DNA of 64,000 nucleotides from Nocardia australiensis (GTDB taxonomy: Bacteria; Actinomycetota; Actinomycetes; Mycobacteriales; Mycobacteriaceae), in contig NZ_JAJFZM010000007.1 of assembly GCF_020733705.1 (NCBI RefSeq), forward strand, positions 92,545 to 156,544. The letters are read 5' to 3'. Below are positions 25,856 through 34,552 of the stretch, one piece after another. The notes beneath the pieces were generated by a model that had not been told where the DNA came from, did no database searches, and saw only the letters and a program-made list of their open reading frames with translations. The translations under genes and the position numbers were made by a program. Each line of letters starts with the position of its first letter. Position 1 is the stretch's first letter.

Positions 25856-26779
25856 GTGGATGAATTGCTGTCAGCCGAGGTCGAGGCGTTGGTGCCACTG
25901 CTGGCGGCATTCGATGCCACCGCTGGTGAGGGCCACATCACACGCGCAGCGCAACTATTGGGAGTCCCGCAGTCCTCGCTGAGCCGACGGTTGAAAACCG
26001 TCGAGAAGACCCTCGGAGTGCAGCTGTTTCAACCGGCGGGGCGGGGTATCGCGCTCACTGCGGCCGGACGCGAGCTGTTCGAACGCACCCGCTGCCTCAT
26101 GCGCTCCCTCGACGATGCCGTCAGCGTGGTGCGCAGCAACGCCGACCCCGACAGCGGACTTGTCCGGTTCGGGTTCCCACTCACACTAGGACCGATCAGT
26201 GTGCCCTCGCTGCTCGCTGACTTCCACGCCAGCGCACCCCGAATCCGACTCCACCTGGTCCAGGCCCACGGTGAAGCACTCGCCGAACAGATCCGGGATG
26301 GCCGGCTCGATCTCGCCGTGATGATCCCCTCACCCACCGACCTGCCAGCAATAGCGCTGGGACACCAGCGCATTCACCTCTACGTCGCACGCCTCCACCG
26401 TCTCGCCACCCACGACACCATCGACCTCGCCGACCTGTCCGGCGAAACCTTCATCGCCAACCCGCCGACCTACCATCTGCGGCGTATGCTCGACTCCTGG
26501 TGCGCCGAGGCCGGATTCACGCCGAACGTCGCATTCGAGATCACCGAATTCGAAACCTTGCGCTCCCTCGTCGCCCACAACCTCGGCGTCGCGCTGCTCC
26601 CTGAGCCCGAAACCCCACACCCCGACCTTTGTCGCATCACCCTCACCGCCCCCTGTGACCGCACAATCGGCCTCGTCGCCGGAAACCACCGACCCACCCC
26701 AGCAGTCGCGCGCCTCCACGGCTACATCGCCCAGCATGCGCTGACGCACATAAACAGATCGGGCACCCAAACGAGGTGA
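25856..26779 (+). CDS. LysR family transcriptional regulator
   Basis: 307 aa from GTG 25856. HTH in residues about 20-62 (HITRAAQLLGVPQSSLSRRLKTVEKTLGVQLFQPAGRGIALT), then a periplasmic-binding-like effector domain with VRFGFPLTLGPISVPSLLADF and LVAHNLGVALLPEP. The first HTH helix is slightly longer than usual. Divergent from mqo with a short shared promoter region, so control of mqo in response to a carbon or redox signal is the simplest guess. Effector unknown. Confidence 0.87.
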   Translation: MDELLSAEVEALVPLLAAFDATAGEGHITRAAQLLGVPQSSLSRRLKTVEKTLGVQLFQPAGRGIALTAAGRELFERTRCLMRSLDDAVSVVRSNADPDSGLVRFGFPLTLGPISVPSLLADFHASAPRIRLHLVQAHGEALAEQIRDGRLDLAVMIPSPTDLPAIALGHQRIHLYVARLHRLATHDTIDLADLSGETFIANPPTYHLRRMLDSWCAEAGFTPNVAFEITEFETLRSLVAHNLGVALLPEPETPHPDLCRITLTAPCDRTIGLVAGNHRPTPAVARLHGYIAQHALTHINRSGTQTR

Positions 26780-27066
26780 AAGTGACCCACGCGCCATCAC
26801 CGTCCGCAACGCGGCCGAGAGGGCGCGCCACCTCATTCAGTCGGAAACATTCGCGAGACGCACTGGGCCGCTGGCGATCCCCGCAGGTCGGATTCCGTCG
26901 AATCTGTAACGGTTGCCGTGTACGCGGCAATGTCGGTAACCTCGCCAATCCGACTACCTGCAGCTACTACTGGAATCCTCCCATTGTGACGCTCGGCGAC
27001 CCGCCACCGGATTTCGAGGCAATTGCCTGCGACTGAATGTGTTCGCGAGGGTTTCGGTACGCGGAT
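26780..27066. other. Intergenic region, no supported gene
   Basis: A weak plus-strand frame spans it without ribosome site or similarity. A 16-codon piece from GTG 26986 reads TLGDPPPDFEA, reminiscent of peroxiredoxin N-termini, then stops at 27036; it could be a relic but is too short to call. Confidence 0.4.
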
Positions 27067-27067
27067 T

Positions 27068-27091
27068 TGACCTCAATATATGTTGAGGTCA
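27068..27091 (+). promoter_or_regulatory. SoxR box in the promoter of the FMN reductase
   Basis: TGACCTCAA at 27068-27076 and TTGAGGTCA at 27083-27091 are perfect 9-bp arms around six bases. The core CCTCAA-N6-TTGAGG is the SoxR box. TTGACC (27067-27072) can serve as -35 and GATGCT (27092-27097) as -10 with a 19-bp spacer, the long spacing used by MerR-family activators. No soxR gene lies in the window. Confidence 0.75.
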
Positions 27092-27103
27092 GATGCTGCT
27101 GGT

Positions 27104-27694
27104 ATGACTACTTCAACAGCGCCGCTGCATCTGGCCGTGATCATCGGCAGCACTCGGGCCGGACGATTCGGGCCAACCGTTGCCAACTGGTTTGTCGGAC
27201 GGGCGGCCGAGCGAACGGACCTCACCGTCGATGTCATCGATCTGGCGCAGGCGCGGCTGCCGGTGGATCTCTCGCACGATCCGGACGTCCGGGGGGCGCA
27301 GGCATTGGCCGACGTGGGCGGGCGACTCGGTGACGCGGACGCATTCGTGGCGGTGACCCCGGAATACAACCACAGCTACCCGGCCGCGCTGAAGAACGCG
27401 ATCGACTGGCACTTCACCCAGTGGCAGGCCAAGCCGATCGGATTCGTCTCCTACGGCGGGCTTTCGGGCGGCTTGCGTGCGGTAGAACACCTCAAGCAGG
27501 TGTTTACCGAACTGCATGCGGTTCCGGTCCGCGACAGCGTGAGTTTTCACGGTGCCGCACAGCAATTCGACGCGAAGGGCCGCCCAACCGACCAGATCGC
27601 CGCAGCCACGGCCGCGACCAGGTTGCTCGATCAGCTCGCCTGGTTCGGCCGTGCGTTGCGGGTCGCTCGTGCGGAGCATCCGTATGCCGCCTGA
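27104..27694 (+). CDS. NADPH-dependent FMN reductase, predicted SoxR target
   Basis: 196 aa from ATG 27104. Flavodoxin-like fold: FMN phosphate loop IIGSTRAGRFGPTVANWF, VTPEYNHSYPAALKNAIDW for the flavin-ring loop, and SYGGLSGGLRAVEHL. Such enzymes reduce quinones, flavins or redox-cycling compounds. The predicted -10 ends 7 bases before the ATG, so the mRNA may be leaderless. In Streptomyces the small SoxR regulon includes an NADPH-dependent reductase of this family, which supports induction by redox-active metabolites here. Confidence 0.9.
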   Translation: MTTSTAPLHLAVIIGSTRAGRFGPTVANWFVGRAAERTDLTVDVIDLAQARLPVDLSHDPDVRGAQALADVGGRLGDADAFVAVTPEYNHSYPAALKNAIDWHFTQWQAKPIGFVSYGGLSGGLRAVEHLKQVFTELHAVPVRDSVSFHGAAQQFDAKGRPTDQIAAATAATRLLDQLAWFGRALRVARAEHPYAA

Positions 27695-27809
27695 GTCGGA
27701 TCCGCGGCGAGCTGCGTCGGCTGTCATGGCAACCGACGCGGCTCGCCGTAAATGCTGATCCACGTTGCGTGATCGCCGCCGCCCACCAGACGGTGAGGCC
27801 GGGCATCGG

Positions 27810-29300
27810 TTAGCCGAGAGCTGCCCGCAATGCGGCGAGTTCCTCGCCGCGCGGGTTGCTCACCACCGCCGATTCGGGCGCGTCGAAGGTCTGGACCAAC
27901 TGGGTATCGGGTTCGAATCGGGGCCAACCCGGGTCGCCTCCACGGGCGAAAGAGACCCAGGCCGAATGGATTTCGTCGGCGAGCGGTTGCGGCGGGTTCG
28001 GGCCGGTCAGGGAGTGGGCCGCGGGAAGTGCGTCGAAGACGAACGGGATTTCCAGTACGTGGCAGGCGCCGAGGCCCTCGATCCCGGACGGCCACGCGAA
28101 CTCATAGGTGTAGGTCGGACGACCTGCCGCAGCGTTGGCGTGTGCCAAATCCAAAGTGTCCAGACCGAAGGCGCGGTCGGTCACTATGGCGGCGAATATT
28201 TCGGCGGGAGATTGCGTCGGGCGATTGGCGGCGTAGAGGTCCGCGAGATCGGGCGATAGGCCATACCGGGTGAGCATGTGGGGCAGGGTGTCGGTGGTGA
28301 TCGCGGCGGCGATTCCCGTCGGCACGATGAAGAAGCGGAATTCGTCACGGGTGCTGCCCGCGATCAGCGGCACCGCCCGGTCAGGATGTGCGGCAAGGAC
28401 ATTCGTTGCCGGTCCTTCGATCACATCACCGTCCAGCACCGGGAACAGGCTCATGATGCCGAGTCCATTGCTGATGATCGACTCGCCCCAGCGCGCCGGA
28501 TCGGGATCCGACACCAGCTCCAAAGTGGTGGCGTCCTGTGCGGCTTGCAGCTCGGATGGTCCGAGCTTGCCGAAAGCGTCGGCGGTCGGATCGATACTGA
28601 GCTTGGCGGCCAGCTGTTTCGCGAGTTTCGCGGCATCCTCGGCCGTGGCGAGAGTGGAACCATTGCCGCTCTGCATGATTGCCCGATGAAAGAGCCCGCG
28701 CGAACGTGGTGAGGTAACCAGTGCCGCCACGCTTATCCCACCGGCGGACTCACCGAAAATGGTGACGTTGTTCGGGTCGCCGCCGAACGCTTCGATGTTC
28801 TCCTGCACCCAGGCAAGCGCGAACAACTGATCATGCAGCCCCCGGTTCAGTGGCGCGCCCTCGATGGCGGCGAATCCGGAGATGCCGAGTCGGTAGTTGA
28901 TGGAAACCAGCACGATCCCGTCCCGCGCGAAGGATGTGCCGTCATAGATGGTGCGGGCATTCGAACCGCGAACGAACGCACCGCCGTGGATCCACACCAT
29001 GACCGGCAGACCCGAGCCACCCGGATCCGGTGACCAGACATTGACGTTCAGGTATTCGTCTCCCGGTATTCCATCGCTGCCGATCAGCGCATCAATCGGG
29101 GCCTGATAGGGCGACTGCGCACACGTCGCCCCGTAGGTGAGGGCATCGCGGACCCCCGACCAGTCCGGTGCCCGGCTCGGCAGCTGGAACCTCGTCGGCC
29201 CAACGGGCGCGGCGGCATACGGAACGCCGAGAAAGGCACTGACACCAGCGTCGGTCCGGCCGCGGATCTTGCCGCCGGTGACGGAAACAATCGGTTCCAT
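27810..29300 (-). CDS. Type B carboxylesterase
   Basis: 496 aa. Carboxylesterase/lipase family: N-terminal GGKIRGRTDAGVSAFLGVPYA, DEYLNVNVWSP, oxyanion loop WIHGGAF (about 103-109), nucleophile Ser185 in IFGESAGGIS, acidic and His residues further down (GSTRDEFRFF; CHVLEIPFVF). No signal peptide, so probably intracellular, unlike most eukaryotic relatives. Single gene, divergent from the CMD gene at 29445. Substrate range unknown; para-nitrobenzyl-esterase-like enzymes are broad. Confidence 0.9.
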   Translation of the reverse strand: MEPIVSVTGGKIRGRTDAGVSAFLGVPYAAAPVGPTRFQLPSRAPDWSGVRDALTYGATCAQSPYQAPIDALIGSDGIPGDEYLNVNVWSPDPGGSGLPVMVWIHGGAFVRGSNARTIYDGTSFARDGIVLVSINYRLGISGFAAIEGAPLNRGLHDQLFALAWVQENIEAFGGDPNNVTIFGESAGGISVAALVTSPRSRGLFHRAIMQSGNGSTLATAEDAAKLAKQLAAKLSIDPTADAFGKLGPSELQAAQDATTLELVSDPDPARWGESIISNGLGIMSLFPVLDGDVIEGPATNVLAAHPDRAVPLIAGSTRDEFRFFIVPTGIAAAITTDTLPHMLTRYGLSPDLADLYAANRPTQSPAEIFAAIVTDRAFGLDTLDLAHANAAAGRPTYTYEFAWPSGIEGLGACHVLEIPFVFDALPAAHSLTGPNPPQPLADEIHSAWVSFARGGDPGWPRFEPDTQLVQTFDAPESAVVSNPRGEELAALRAALG

Positions 29301-29381
29301 GAGACTCCTTCGTCAGCGTCGATTGTCTACTCTGTACCGCCGACCGGCCAGGAATCGGTAGAGACCGATGTCGCAATCTCT

Positions 29382-29396
29382 ACTACAGGTCGTAGT
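29382..29396. promoter_or_regulatory. Candidate BlaI/MecI-type operator
   Basis: ACTAC at 29382-29386 and GTAGT at 29392-29396 flank five bases, the arrangement and sequence of BlaI/MecI half-sites (TACTACA / TGTAGTA). Located between the divergent esterase and CMD genes, 49-63 bases before the CMD ATG. No BlaI gene in the window, so low confidence. Confidence 0.3.
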
Positions 29397-29444
29397 TTCG
29401 CGGTACGGTAAAGAAGTGGCCGACGACAGCGTGGGGAGCAGCGA

Positions 29445-29996
29445 ATGAGAGCTATTACCAGGACACGGCATTACGTGCAGGCTATACGGCAGACTCGGCG
29501 ACATCGGATGGATTTGGTCGGCTGGTTGGCGCGCAGACCATTGCTGCTGCTCGGCTCCGTCGGATACGAGACCGCCATGCTGTTGAGCAATCGCCTCGAG
29601 CCGAAGCTCAAGGATCTCGCCGAGCTGAAGGCCGCCGGCATGGTGAGCTGCGAATTCTGTCTGGATATCGGCTCCGTGCTAGCCCGAGCGAGCGGCCTCA
29701 CCGAATCGCAGATCACCGACTTGCCGCGATACGCGACCAGTGACGCCTACAACGAACTGGAGAAGCTGGTGATCGCGTTCGCCGAAGGTATGACGACCAC
29801 ACCGGTGGTCGGAACCGAACTCGAGGAATTGCGCACGCGGTTGCTCGTCCACCTGTCGGAGGCGCAAGTCGCCGAGTTGGCGGCGACCGTTGCCTGGGAA
29901 AACCAGCGCGCTCGGGTGAACCAGGCGCTCGGCGTGCGTCCGACAGGAATGTCTGACGGCATGACCTGTGCGCTGCCGGAGCGGCCGGTCGGGTAG
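29445..29996 (+). CDS. Carboxymuconolactone decarboxylase family protein
   Basis: 183 aa from ATG 29445 behind GGGGAG. Helical protein with the CxxC motif CEFCLDIGSVLAR near residue 68, preceded by KLKDLAELKAAGMVS. The basic N-terminus (about 25 residues with several Arg) precedes a hydrophobic segment (LLLLGSVGY) but is not a clear signal peptide. This subgroup is often next to sigma factors or esterases in actinobacteria. Divergent from the carboxylesterase. Reaction unknown, possibly peroxide or radical related. Confidence 0.75.
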   Translation: MRAITRTRHYVQAIRQTRRHRMDLVGWLARRPLLLLGSVGYETAMLLSNRLEPKLKDLAELKAAGMVSCEFCLDIGSVLARASGLTESQITDLPRYATSDAYNELEKLVIAFAEGMTTTPVVGTELEELRTRLLVHLSEAQVAELAATVAWENQRARVNQALGVRPTGMSDGMTCALPERPVG

Positions 29997-30321
29997 CCGC
30001 GCACGAGTCGTCGCCGAGGAAGTCCTCGAGCAGGATTAGCAGGGCTTCGGGAGCGTCGAGCGGAATGATGTGACGTACATGGGTGACGACCGGCGCCGCT
30101 GGCGAGATCGGTGGCTTGGTCGACCTGCTGAACTCGGTAGTGCCGTACACATACGCACAATAGTCGCCAGGTTCTCAGGAAACTCTCAACAAACCTGCGC
30201 TCAGATCTCAGGACCGGCCCGTTCAATGATCCGTAGCTGCCCCGCCGGTCCGCTCTAGCCTGGCGGGGCAGCGCCAGCTTCGGATGGTCGGCGCGGCGCC
30301 TGGAAGGTCGGTGGCGACGCG

Positions 30322-30361
30322 GAACGGTCCTGATCCGCGTCGCCGCGCATCAGGACCGTTC
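30322..30361 (-). terminator. Rho-independent-type hairpin downstream of the rpf gene
   Basis: GAACGGTCCTGAT at 30322-30334 and its exact reverse complement at 30349-30361 give a 13-bp stem with a 14-base loop that can pair internally (GCG/CGC). It begins 28 bases after the rpf stop codon on the minus strand. No T-run follows. Confidence 0.7.
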
Positions 30362-30388
30362 TCGACGCTGTATCAGAGGTCGAAGCCC

Positions 30389-30727
30389 TTACAGGTAGGC
30401 GCCACAGACCGGCCAGGCGCCGGGACCTTGGGTGGCGAGCACGTTCTCCGCGACGCGGATCTGTTCGGCCCGGCTGGCATTGCTGGGGCTACCAGAGCCG
30501 CCGTTGGCCTCCCAGGTGCTCTGGGTGAACTGCAGACCGCCCGCGAAGCCGTTGCCGGTGTCGATGCCCCAGTTTCCACTGCTCTCGCACTGCGCGACGC
30601 GATCCCAGTTGTGGCCGCCCTCTGCGGACGCGGTAGCGGTGGAGAGGCCGAACGGTACGGCAACGAGGGCGCCGACAACGGCGGCGGTGCCGAGAGCGCG
30701 GGTGGTGAACTTGCGGTTCTTAGACAT
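30389..30727 (-). CDS. Resuscitation-promoting factor-like secreted transglycosylase
   Basis: 112 aa from ATG 30727. Signal peptide in residues 1-35 (basic start, hydrophobic AAVVGALVAVPFGLSTA, cleavage after ATASA). The rest is a bare Rpf domain: NWDRVAQCESSGNW with catalytic Glu48, then GFAGGLQFTQSTW, and Cys47/Cys108 for the usual disulfide (GAWPVCGAYL). Size is that of minimal RpfC/D-type proteins. It cleaves the glycan of peptidoglycan and promotes regrowth from dormancy. Expression is probably shaped by the structured leader at 30728-30900. Confidence 0.93.
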   Translation of the reverse strand: MSKNRKFTTRALGTAAVVGALVAVPFGLSTATASAEGGHNWDRVAQCESSGNWGIDTGNGFAGGLQFTQSTWEANGGSGSPSNASRAEQIRVAENVLATQGPGAWPVCGAYL

Positions 30728-30900
30728 ATGAATTCCCTGCCTGTGCCCAACCGGCCCGCGGAATCTGCACTCGGGTCCCTGCCCCCAGGAATGTCGGGGA
30801 TCCTCGAACCGTGGGGCAGGGTTGCCGGTGTTCGGCGATTCGAGTTAGAACCGGACGTTGATCCGGGCCGCCAGCGACGGTAGCGGAGAAGTCGCTGTAG
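30728..30900 (-). promoter_or_regulatory. Structured GC-rich 5' leader of the rpf gene, possible riboswitch
   Basis: Two nested inverted repeats: CCCTGCCCC at 30778-30786 with GGGGCAGGG at 30813-30821 (9 bp perfect) and ACCGGC at 30750-30755 with GCCGGT at 30824-30829. A third, AGCGAC at 30873-30878 with GTCGCT at 30891-30896, lies further upstream. Actinobacterial rpf genes often carry c-di-AMP (ydaO) riboswitches, but I do not find the usual conserved ydaO strings, so the class is open. Confidence 0.45.
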
Positions 30901-31683
30901 ATCACGCTGCGATAACGTACGGAATGCCTGAACTAGTCGATGAGACTAGTACTGTTTCTGCAGTTCGCGTCGAAAAAATCAGTTATTCAGGTCTGCTGTA
31001 ATTCGTTCGTTATGTGTTTGAGATCACGGCGAAATAGTGACCTATGTCGCGTCTGAGCCCAGCTGAGACCGCTCCGGGATTGGCTTTCACGCACACGACG
31101 GCGAGCCGATGCTTTGTGTGTGACGTGCCGAGATGAATGGGTTCGCGCGGGCTTCATCGAACTTCGCCGGTTCGGCGCTTCGTCGCGCTTTCCATATAAC
31201 CGCACCTCAGACGGCTGAAGATCATGCGTTCAGCTGATGGATCGGGTGTCGGGAATGTGAGTTCGGCGCCAGACTGTTGAGCCGCGCGCGCGGTCGAGAC
31301 CATGTCGTCGGCGCGGTCGCCGAGTCCCGGCCGTCGGTGCGCTCTGCGTTAGTCACCGCCGCGTGATCTGGGTGGTGCGGCGGCGAGTTCCTTGCGGGTC
31401 TGGAAGTGTGATACGACCCGCTGTTAACGAGGGCTCGGGTGATTGCTGGAGTCATGCTGGAACATGTTTTGAATGTGATCTTGATAGCGTGCATCCAATT
31501 ACGGGACGATTGTGAAAGTGTCCGATGGCTAATGCGATGCGATCGCTTCGTGCAGTGAATCCAATGCGCCCGAAGGGATTCAGAAAGTCGACCGCGCGAT
31601 ACAACAAATCACTGCTGCCGGATTCTTCGGAAATATTTGCCGCGAAACATATTTCGTTGACACTGCGCGGCGCTGGCGCTGAA
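30901..31683. other. Long intergenic region of lower GC, no supported gene
   Basis: GC falls visibly (AT-rich stretches near 30935-31020 and 31440-31660). Short frames exist on both strands without ribosome sites or recognisable products. It separates the rpf promoter from the end of the lipase gene, both on the minus strand. It may hold the rpf promoter near 30930-30990 or a degraded insertion; nothing definite seen. Confidence 0.45.
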
Positions 31684-32952
31684 TCACCTTGGGGAGGGTG
31701 GTGTTTGCGCACGCCCGGCTTGAGTCGCCGGGGCCTCCTGTTGGAAGATTCCGAGGATTTGCGGCATGGCTACACGGGCCGTGGCGCCGTGGTCGATGGC
31801 GCCGAGGTCAACCAGTGTGGCCTTATCGCTGTGCAGCGCTCGCAGACAGTGTTCGGCGTTGGCGTAGGGAACATTACGGTCGCCGGAGGCGGCGTAGAGG
31901 TGGACCGCGACGCGTGGTGTCCAGTCGCAAGTGCCGTCGCTGTCGGTCATGGCCTGCAACGCGGCTCCGGTGGGATGGGTGGCCAAGGCGATGAACTGCG
32001 GTGTCAACAACTGTTGCGGTGTGGTGAGTAAAGCTGCGCCGATGGCGATCTCGTTGTGGTTGCCGTCGAAGAGCTCCGCCATACGCGCCGCGTAGGGGGG
32101 TTGAAACGCCTCGTCCGGAGTGTTGTAGAAGTGATAGATCAGGTTCATCGAGGTGACCCAGTAGCTGAAGTAGATCACCGCGCTCACCGGAATAACCCGG
32201 CCATCGAGACCTGCTGGTATCTCCACATGGTGCACGTCGTACGGCCCGCTGACCGGTGCCAGTGCGGCGAGACCGAAACCACTCGCCTGGCCACCCTGTA
32301 ATGCCTTGCCCAAGGCCGCCGCGGCCTGCCCACCCTGGGAGAAGCCGGTCACCAGGATATCGGGATCGAACTCGCGCTGCTGCCCCTCGGCCACCCGGCG
32401 AGCCGCCCGTAACAGATCCACCGACGCGCTCACCTCCGATGGCGCATGCACATAGGGGTGGAAACCGGGGCCTTCACCGAGGCCGAGGTAGTCCGGAGCC
32501 AGTGCCGCGTATCCCGCGGCGGCGAACATGATCGCGCGAGCTCGGTCGGGGCCATCGCTGTTCACCGATGGCGCATCCTGCTTGCGTGTCATCGTGCCAT
32601 GTTCGTAGCTGACCACGCGTAATCGGTGAGAGTCCGTGCGCGGCAAGACGACCAGCCCGCTGGCGGTGGTAGTTCCGCCGCTGGGGGAGGTGGTCCGGTA
32701 CACGACACGGTAGGCGTCGACACCATTGTGGGCAGTGGTCTCGATTTTGCCCTGAAGATATGCCGCAGTCTGCTCCGTTGACATCTGCGCGACCGGCGTG
32801 GTCGACACGATCTCACCATCCGCCGGCAGGGTGGCGGTCGTCGCGATACCGCCGCCTGCGGTATGCCCGGCGTCGCTCCCGCAGGCGACCGACCCACTCC
32901 ACAGTGCGAACACGGCGACGACGCCGACCACGCAACACTTGGATCCGATCAT
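31684..32952 (-). CDS. Secreted lipase/esterase (LIP family), probable lipoprotein
   Basis: 422 aa from ATG 32952 with GGAAAGG spaced 7 bases (an ATG seven codons earlier lacks a site). N-terminus has a hydrophobic segment followed by SVAC, an acceptable lipobox with Cys near 25, then a Gly/Thr-rich linker. The body is a secretory-lipase alpha/beta hydrolase: SYEHGTMTR oxyanion region, APDYLGLGEGPGFHPYVHA, nucleophile in TGFSQGGQAAAALG, acid in YAASGDRNVPYAN and His in DHGATA. Members hydrolyse triacylglycerols or act as triacylglycerol/cutin-type esterases outside the cell. Single gene, divergent from cytX. Confidence 0.85.
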   Translation of the reverse strand: MIGSKCCVVGVVAVFALWSGSVACGSDAGHTAGGGIATTATLPADGEIVSTTPVAQMSTEQTAAYLQGKIETTAHNGVDAYRVVYRTTSPSGGTTTASGLVVLPRTDSHRLRVVSYEHGTMTRKQDAPSVNSDGPDRARAIMFAAAGYAALAPDYLGLGEGPGFHPYVHAPSEVSASVDLLRAARRVAEGQQREFDPDILVTGFSQGGQAAAALGKALQGGQASGFGLAALAPVSGPYDVHHVEIPAGLDGRVIPVSAVIYFSYWVTSMNLIYHFYNTPDEAFQPPYAARMAELFDGNHNEIAIGAALLTTPQQLLTPQFIALATHPTGAALQAMTDSDGTCDWTPRVAVHLYAASGDRNVPYANAEHCLRALHSDKATLVDLGAIDHGATARVAMPQILGIFQQEAPATQAGRAQTPPSPR

Positions 32953-33051
32953 GAATGTGCCTTTCCGAGCCATTCACGTACTGCATTCGATCGTAGAACC
33001 CGGTGGCTATCCGACACGACCCCGCGCGTGTACGATTCGCCCGAATAACCC

Positions 33052-33146
33052 CACCGCGGGAGCTCGGGTACGGCCGGGCTGAGAGGGCGAACCGACGTTT
33101 CGCCGACCGCATGAACCTGTCCGGGTAATGCCGGCGTAGGGAGTAG
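33052..33146 (+). promoter_or_regulatory. TPP (THI-element) riboswitch
   Basis: Contains the conserved GGGCTGAGAGGG (33075-33086), then TGAACCTG, and the 3' core CCGGGTAATGCCGGCGTAGG (33121-33140), the pyrophosphate- and pyrimidine-sensor helices of the TPP aptamer. It ends about 11 bases before the ATG of the transporter gene, and its GTAGGGAG end overlaps the likely ribosome site, implying translational repression by thiamine pyrophosphate. Confidence 0.95.
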
Positions 33147-33156
33147 TGCATCAGGC

Positions 33157-34530
33157 ATGTCCGCACCCACTCAGGAGAGTTCCCAACCGCACGAGGCGCC
33201 GCTGACGCTCGACGAACCTGCCCCAAAGGTGCTGTCGTTCTGGGATCAGAGCGCGTTCTGGGCCAACCTCGGTGTCAGTCTCATCGCGTTCTCCGGCGCC
33301 TACACGGTGCTTGCTCCCAACACCGAATACGCCCCGCAGATTTCTATCGCCGCAGGCATCATCGCGATGATCCTCGGGACCGTAATCGGCGGACTTATGC
33401 TCGGACTGGCCGCGGTTCCTGGCGCGCGGACCGGCAGGCCGGCGATGGTCCTGCTGCGCGGGTTGTTCGGCGCGAAGCTCAGCTATGTCCCGACCGTGCT
33501 CAATATCGCTCAGCTGATCGGCTGGGGCACTTTCGAATTGATCGTCATCGGCAGTGCCGCGGACGAACTGTTCGGCGGCGGTCCGCATTGGCTGTATGTG
33601 GTGGCCGCGGGCGTGCTGACGACGGCGCTGACGATTTGGCCGCTCGGCTCGGTGCGGATGTTGCGCCGATTCGTGACAGTCGGCGTTGTGATCGCGCTGG
33701 TCTGGTTCTACGTCCAGTTCCTGCACAAGGGTCTGCCCGACCTGACCACCAATCCCGGCCCGAAGGGCAGCGGTCCGTTCGGTGTCGACTGGAGCCTGTT
33801 CTGGATCGCGACCGACGCCGCGCTGGCGGTCTCGATCTCGTGGGTTCCGGTCGCCGCCGACTACACCCGCCACTCGCGCAGCACCCGTGCCGCGTTCGGT
33901 GCGGCCAGCGCCGCCTACTCGATCACTCAAATCGTCGCCTACGTGCTCGGGCTGTTCGCGCTGGCCCTTGCCACCGGTGACGGCGGCCAATACTCACCGT
34001 TTCTCCAGGTCAGCCTCGGCGGGATCTTCTTTTTCATTTTCGTGTTCCGCGAGGCCGACCAGTCCTTCGCCAATGTGTATTCCACCGCGGTGTCGATCCA
34101 GAACCTCGCGCCTCGGGCGGACCGCCGCATCTTGTCGATCGGTCTCGGCATCCTGATCACTCTGCTCGCGCTGCGGCTGAACATGGAGAACTACTTCGGC
34201 TTCCTCGGACTGATCGGCTCGGTATTCGTGCCGCTGCTCGGTGTCCTCGTCGCCGACTTCTTCTTGCGCGCCAACGGCGAATGGAACACCGAGCGCGACG
34301 CACCGTCACGCTGGGGCATGATCTTCGCCTGGCTGGTCGGCCTGTCGATCTACCAACTCATCAACCCCGGCGACGCGGGCGTCTGGACCGATTTCTGGGT
34401 GAATGTCCAGGAGCAGCTGCACTTCACCAAGCAGGCGTGGATGAGCGCGTCAGTGCTGTCCTTCCTCACCGCGGTGTTGGTCGCGTGGGTTGTCGGACGA
34501 ATCTCGACCATGCGGAAATCGGTCCGGTAG
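33157..34530 (+). CDS. cytX: NCS1 family transporter, CytX-type thiamine precursor permease
   Basis: 457 aa. Twelve-helix NCS1 (purine-cytosine permease) fold: SFWDQSAFWANLGVSLIAFSGAY at the start of TM1, GLAAVPGARTGRPAMVLLRGLFG, SWVPVAADYTRHSRS and LRLNMENYFGFLGLIGSVF. The TPP riboswitch immediately upstream points to uptake of hydroxymethylpyrimidine or another thiamine precursor, the role assigned to CytX. Start ATG 33157 lies just after the riboswitch. Family membership is clear; substrate rests on the riboswitch. Confidence 0.9.
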   Translation: MSAPTQESSQPHEAPLTLDEPAPKVLSFWDQSAFWANLGVSLIAFSGAYTVLAPNTEYAPQISIAAGIIAMILGTVIGGLMLGLAAVPGARTGRPAMVLLRGLFGAKLSYVPTVLNIAQLIGWGTFELIVIGSAADELFGGGPHWLYVVAAGVLTTALTIWPLGSVRMLRRFVTVGVVIALVWFYVQFLHKGLPDLTTNPGPKGSGPFGVDWSLFWIATDAALAVSISWVPVAADYTRHSRSTRAAFGAASAAYSITQIVAYVLGLFALALATGDGGQYSPFLQVSLGGIFFFIFVFREADQSFANVYSTAVSIQNLAPRADRRILSIGLGILITLLALRLNMENYFGFLGLIGSVFVPLLGVLVADFFLRANGEWNTERDAPSRWGMIFAWLVGLSIYQLINPGDAGVWTDFWVNVQEQLHFTKQAWMSASVLSFLTAVLVAWVVGRISTMRKSVR

Positions 34531-34552
34531 CAACGCAATTCGTATGTAGTGC

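Noticed and set aside
26986..27036. 16-codon peroxiredoxin-like N-terminus
   Set aside because: Too short; the match to T-L-G-D-x-x-P-D-F-E-A could be chance.
30728..30900. Naming the rpf leader as a ydaO (c-di-AMP) riboswitch
   Set aside because: Context suggests it but the conserved GTCAGCTAACC-type segment is not visible, so only a structured leader is claimed.
31452..32031. Frames overlapping the 3' end of the lipase
   Set aside because: Antisense to a well-supported gene or in low-GC DNA without start signals.
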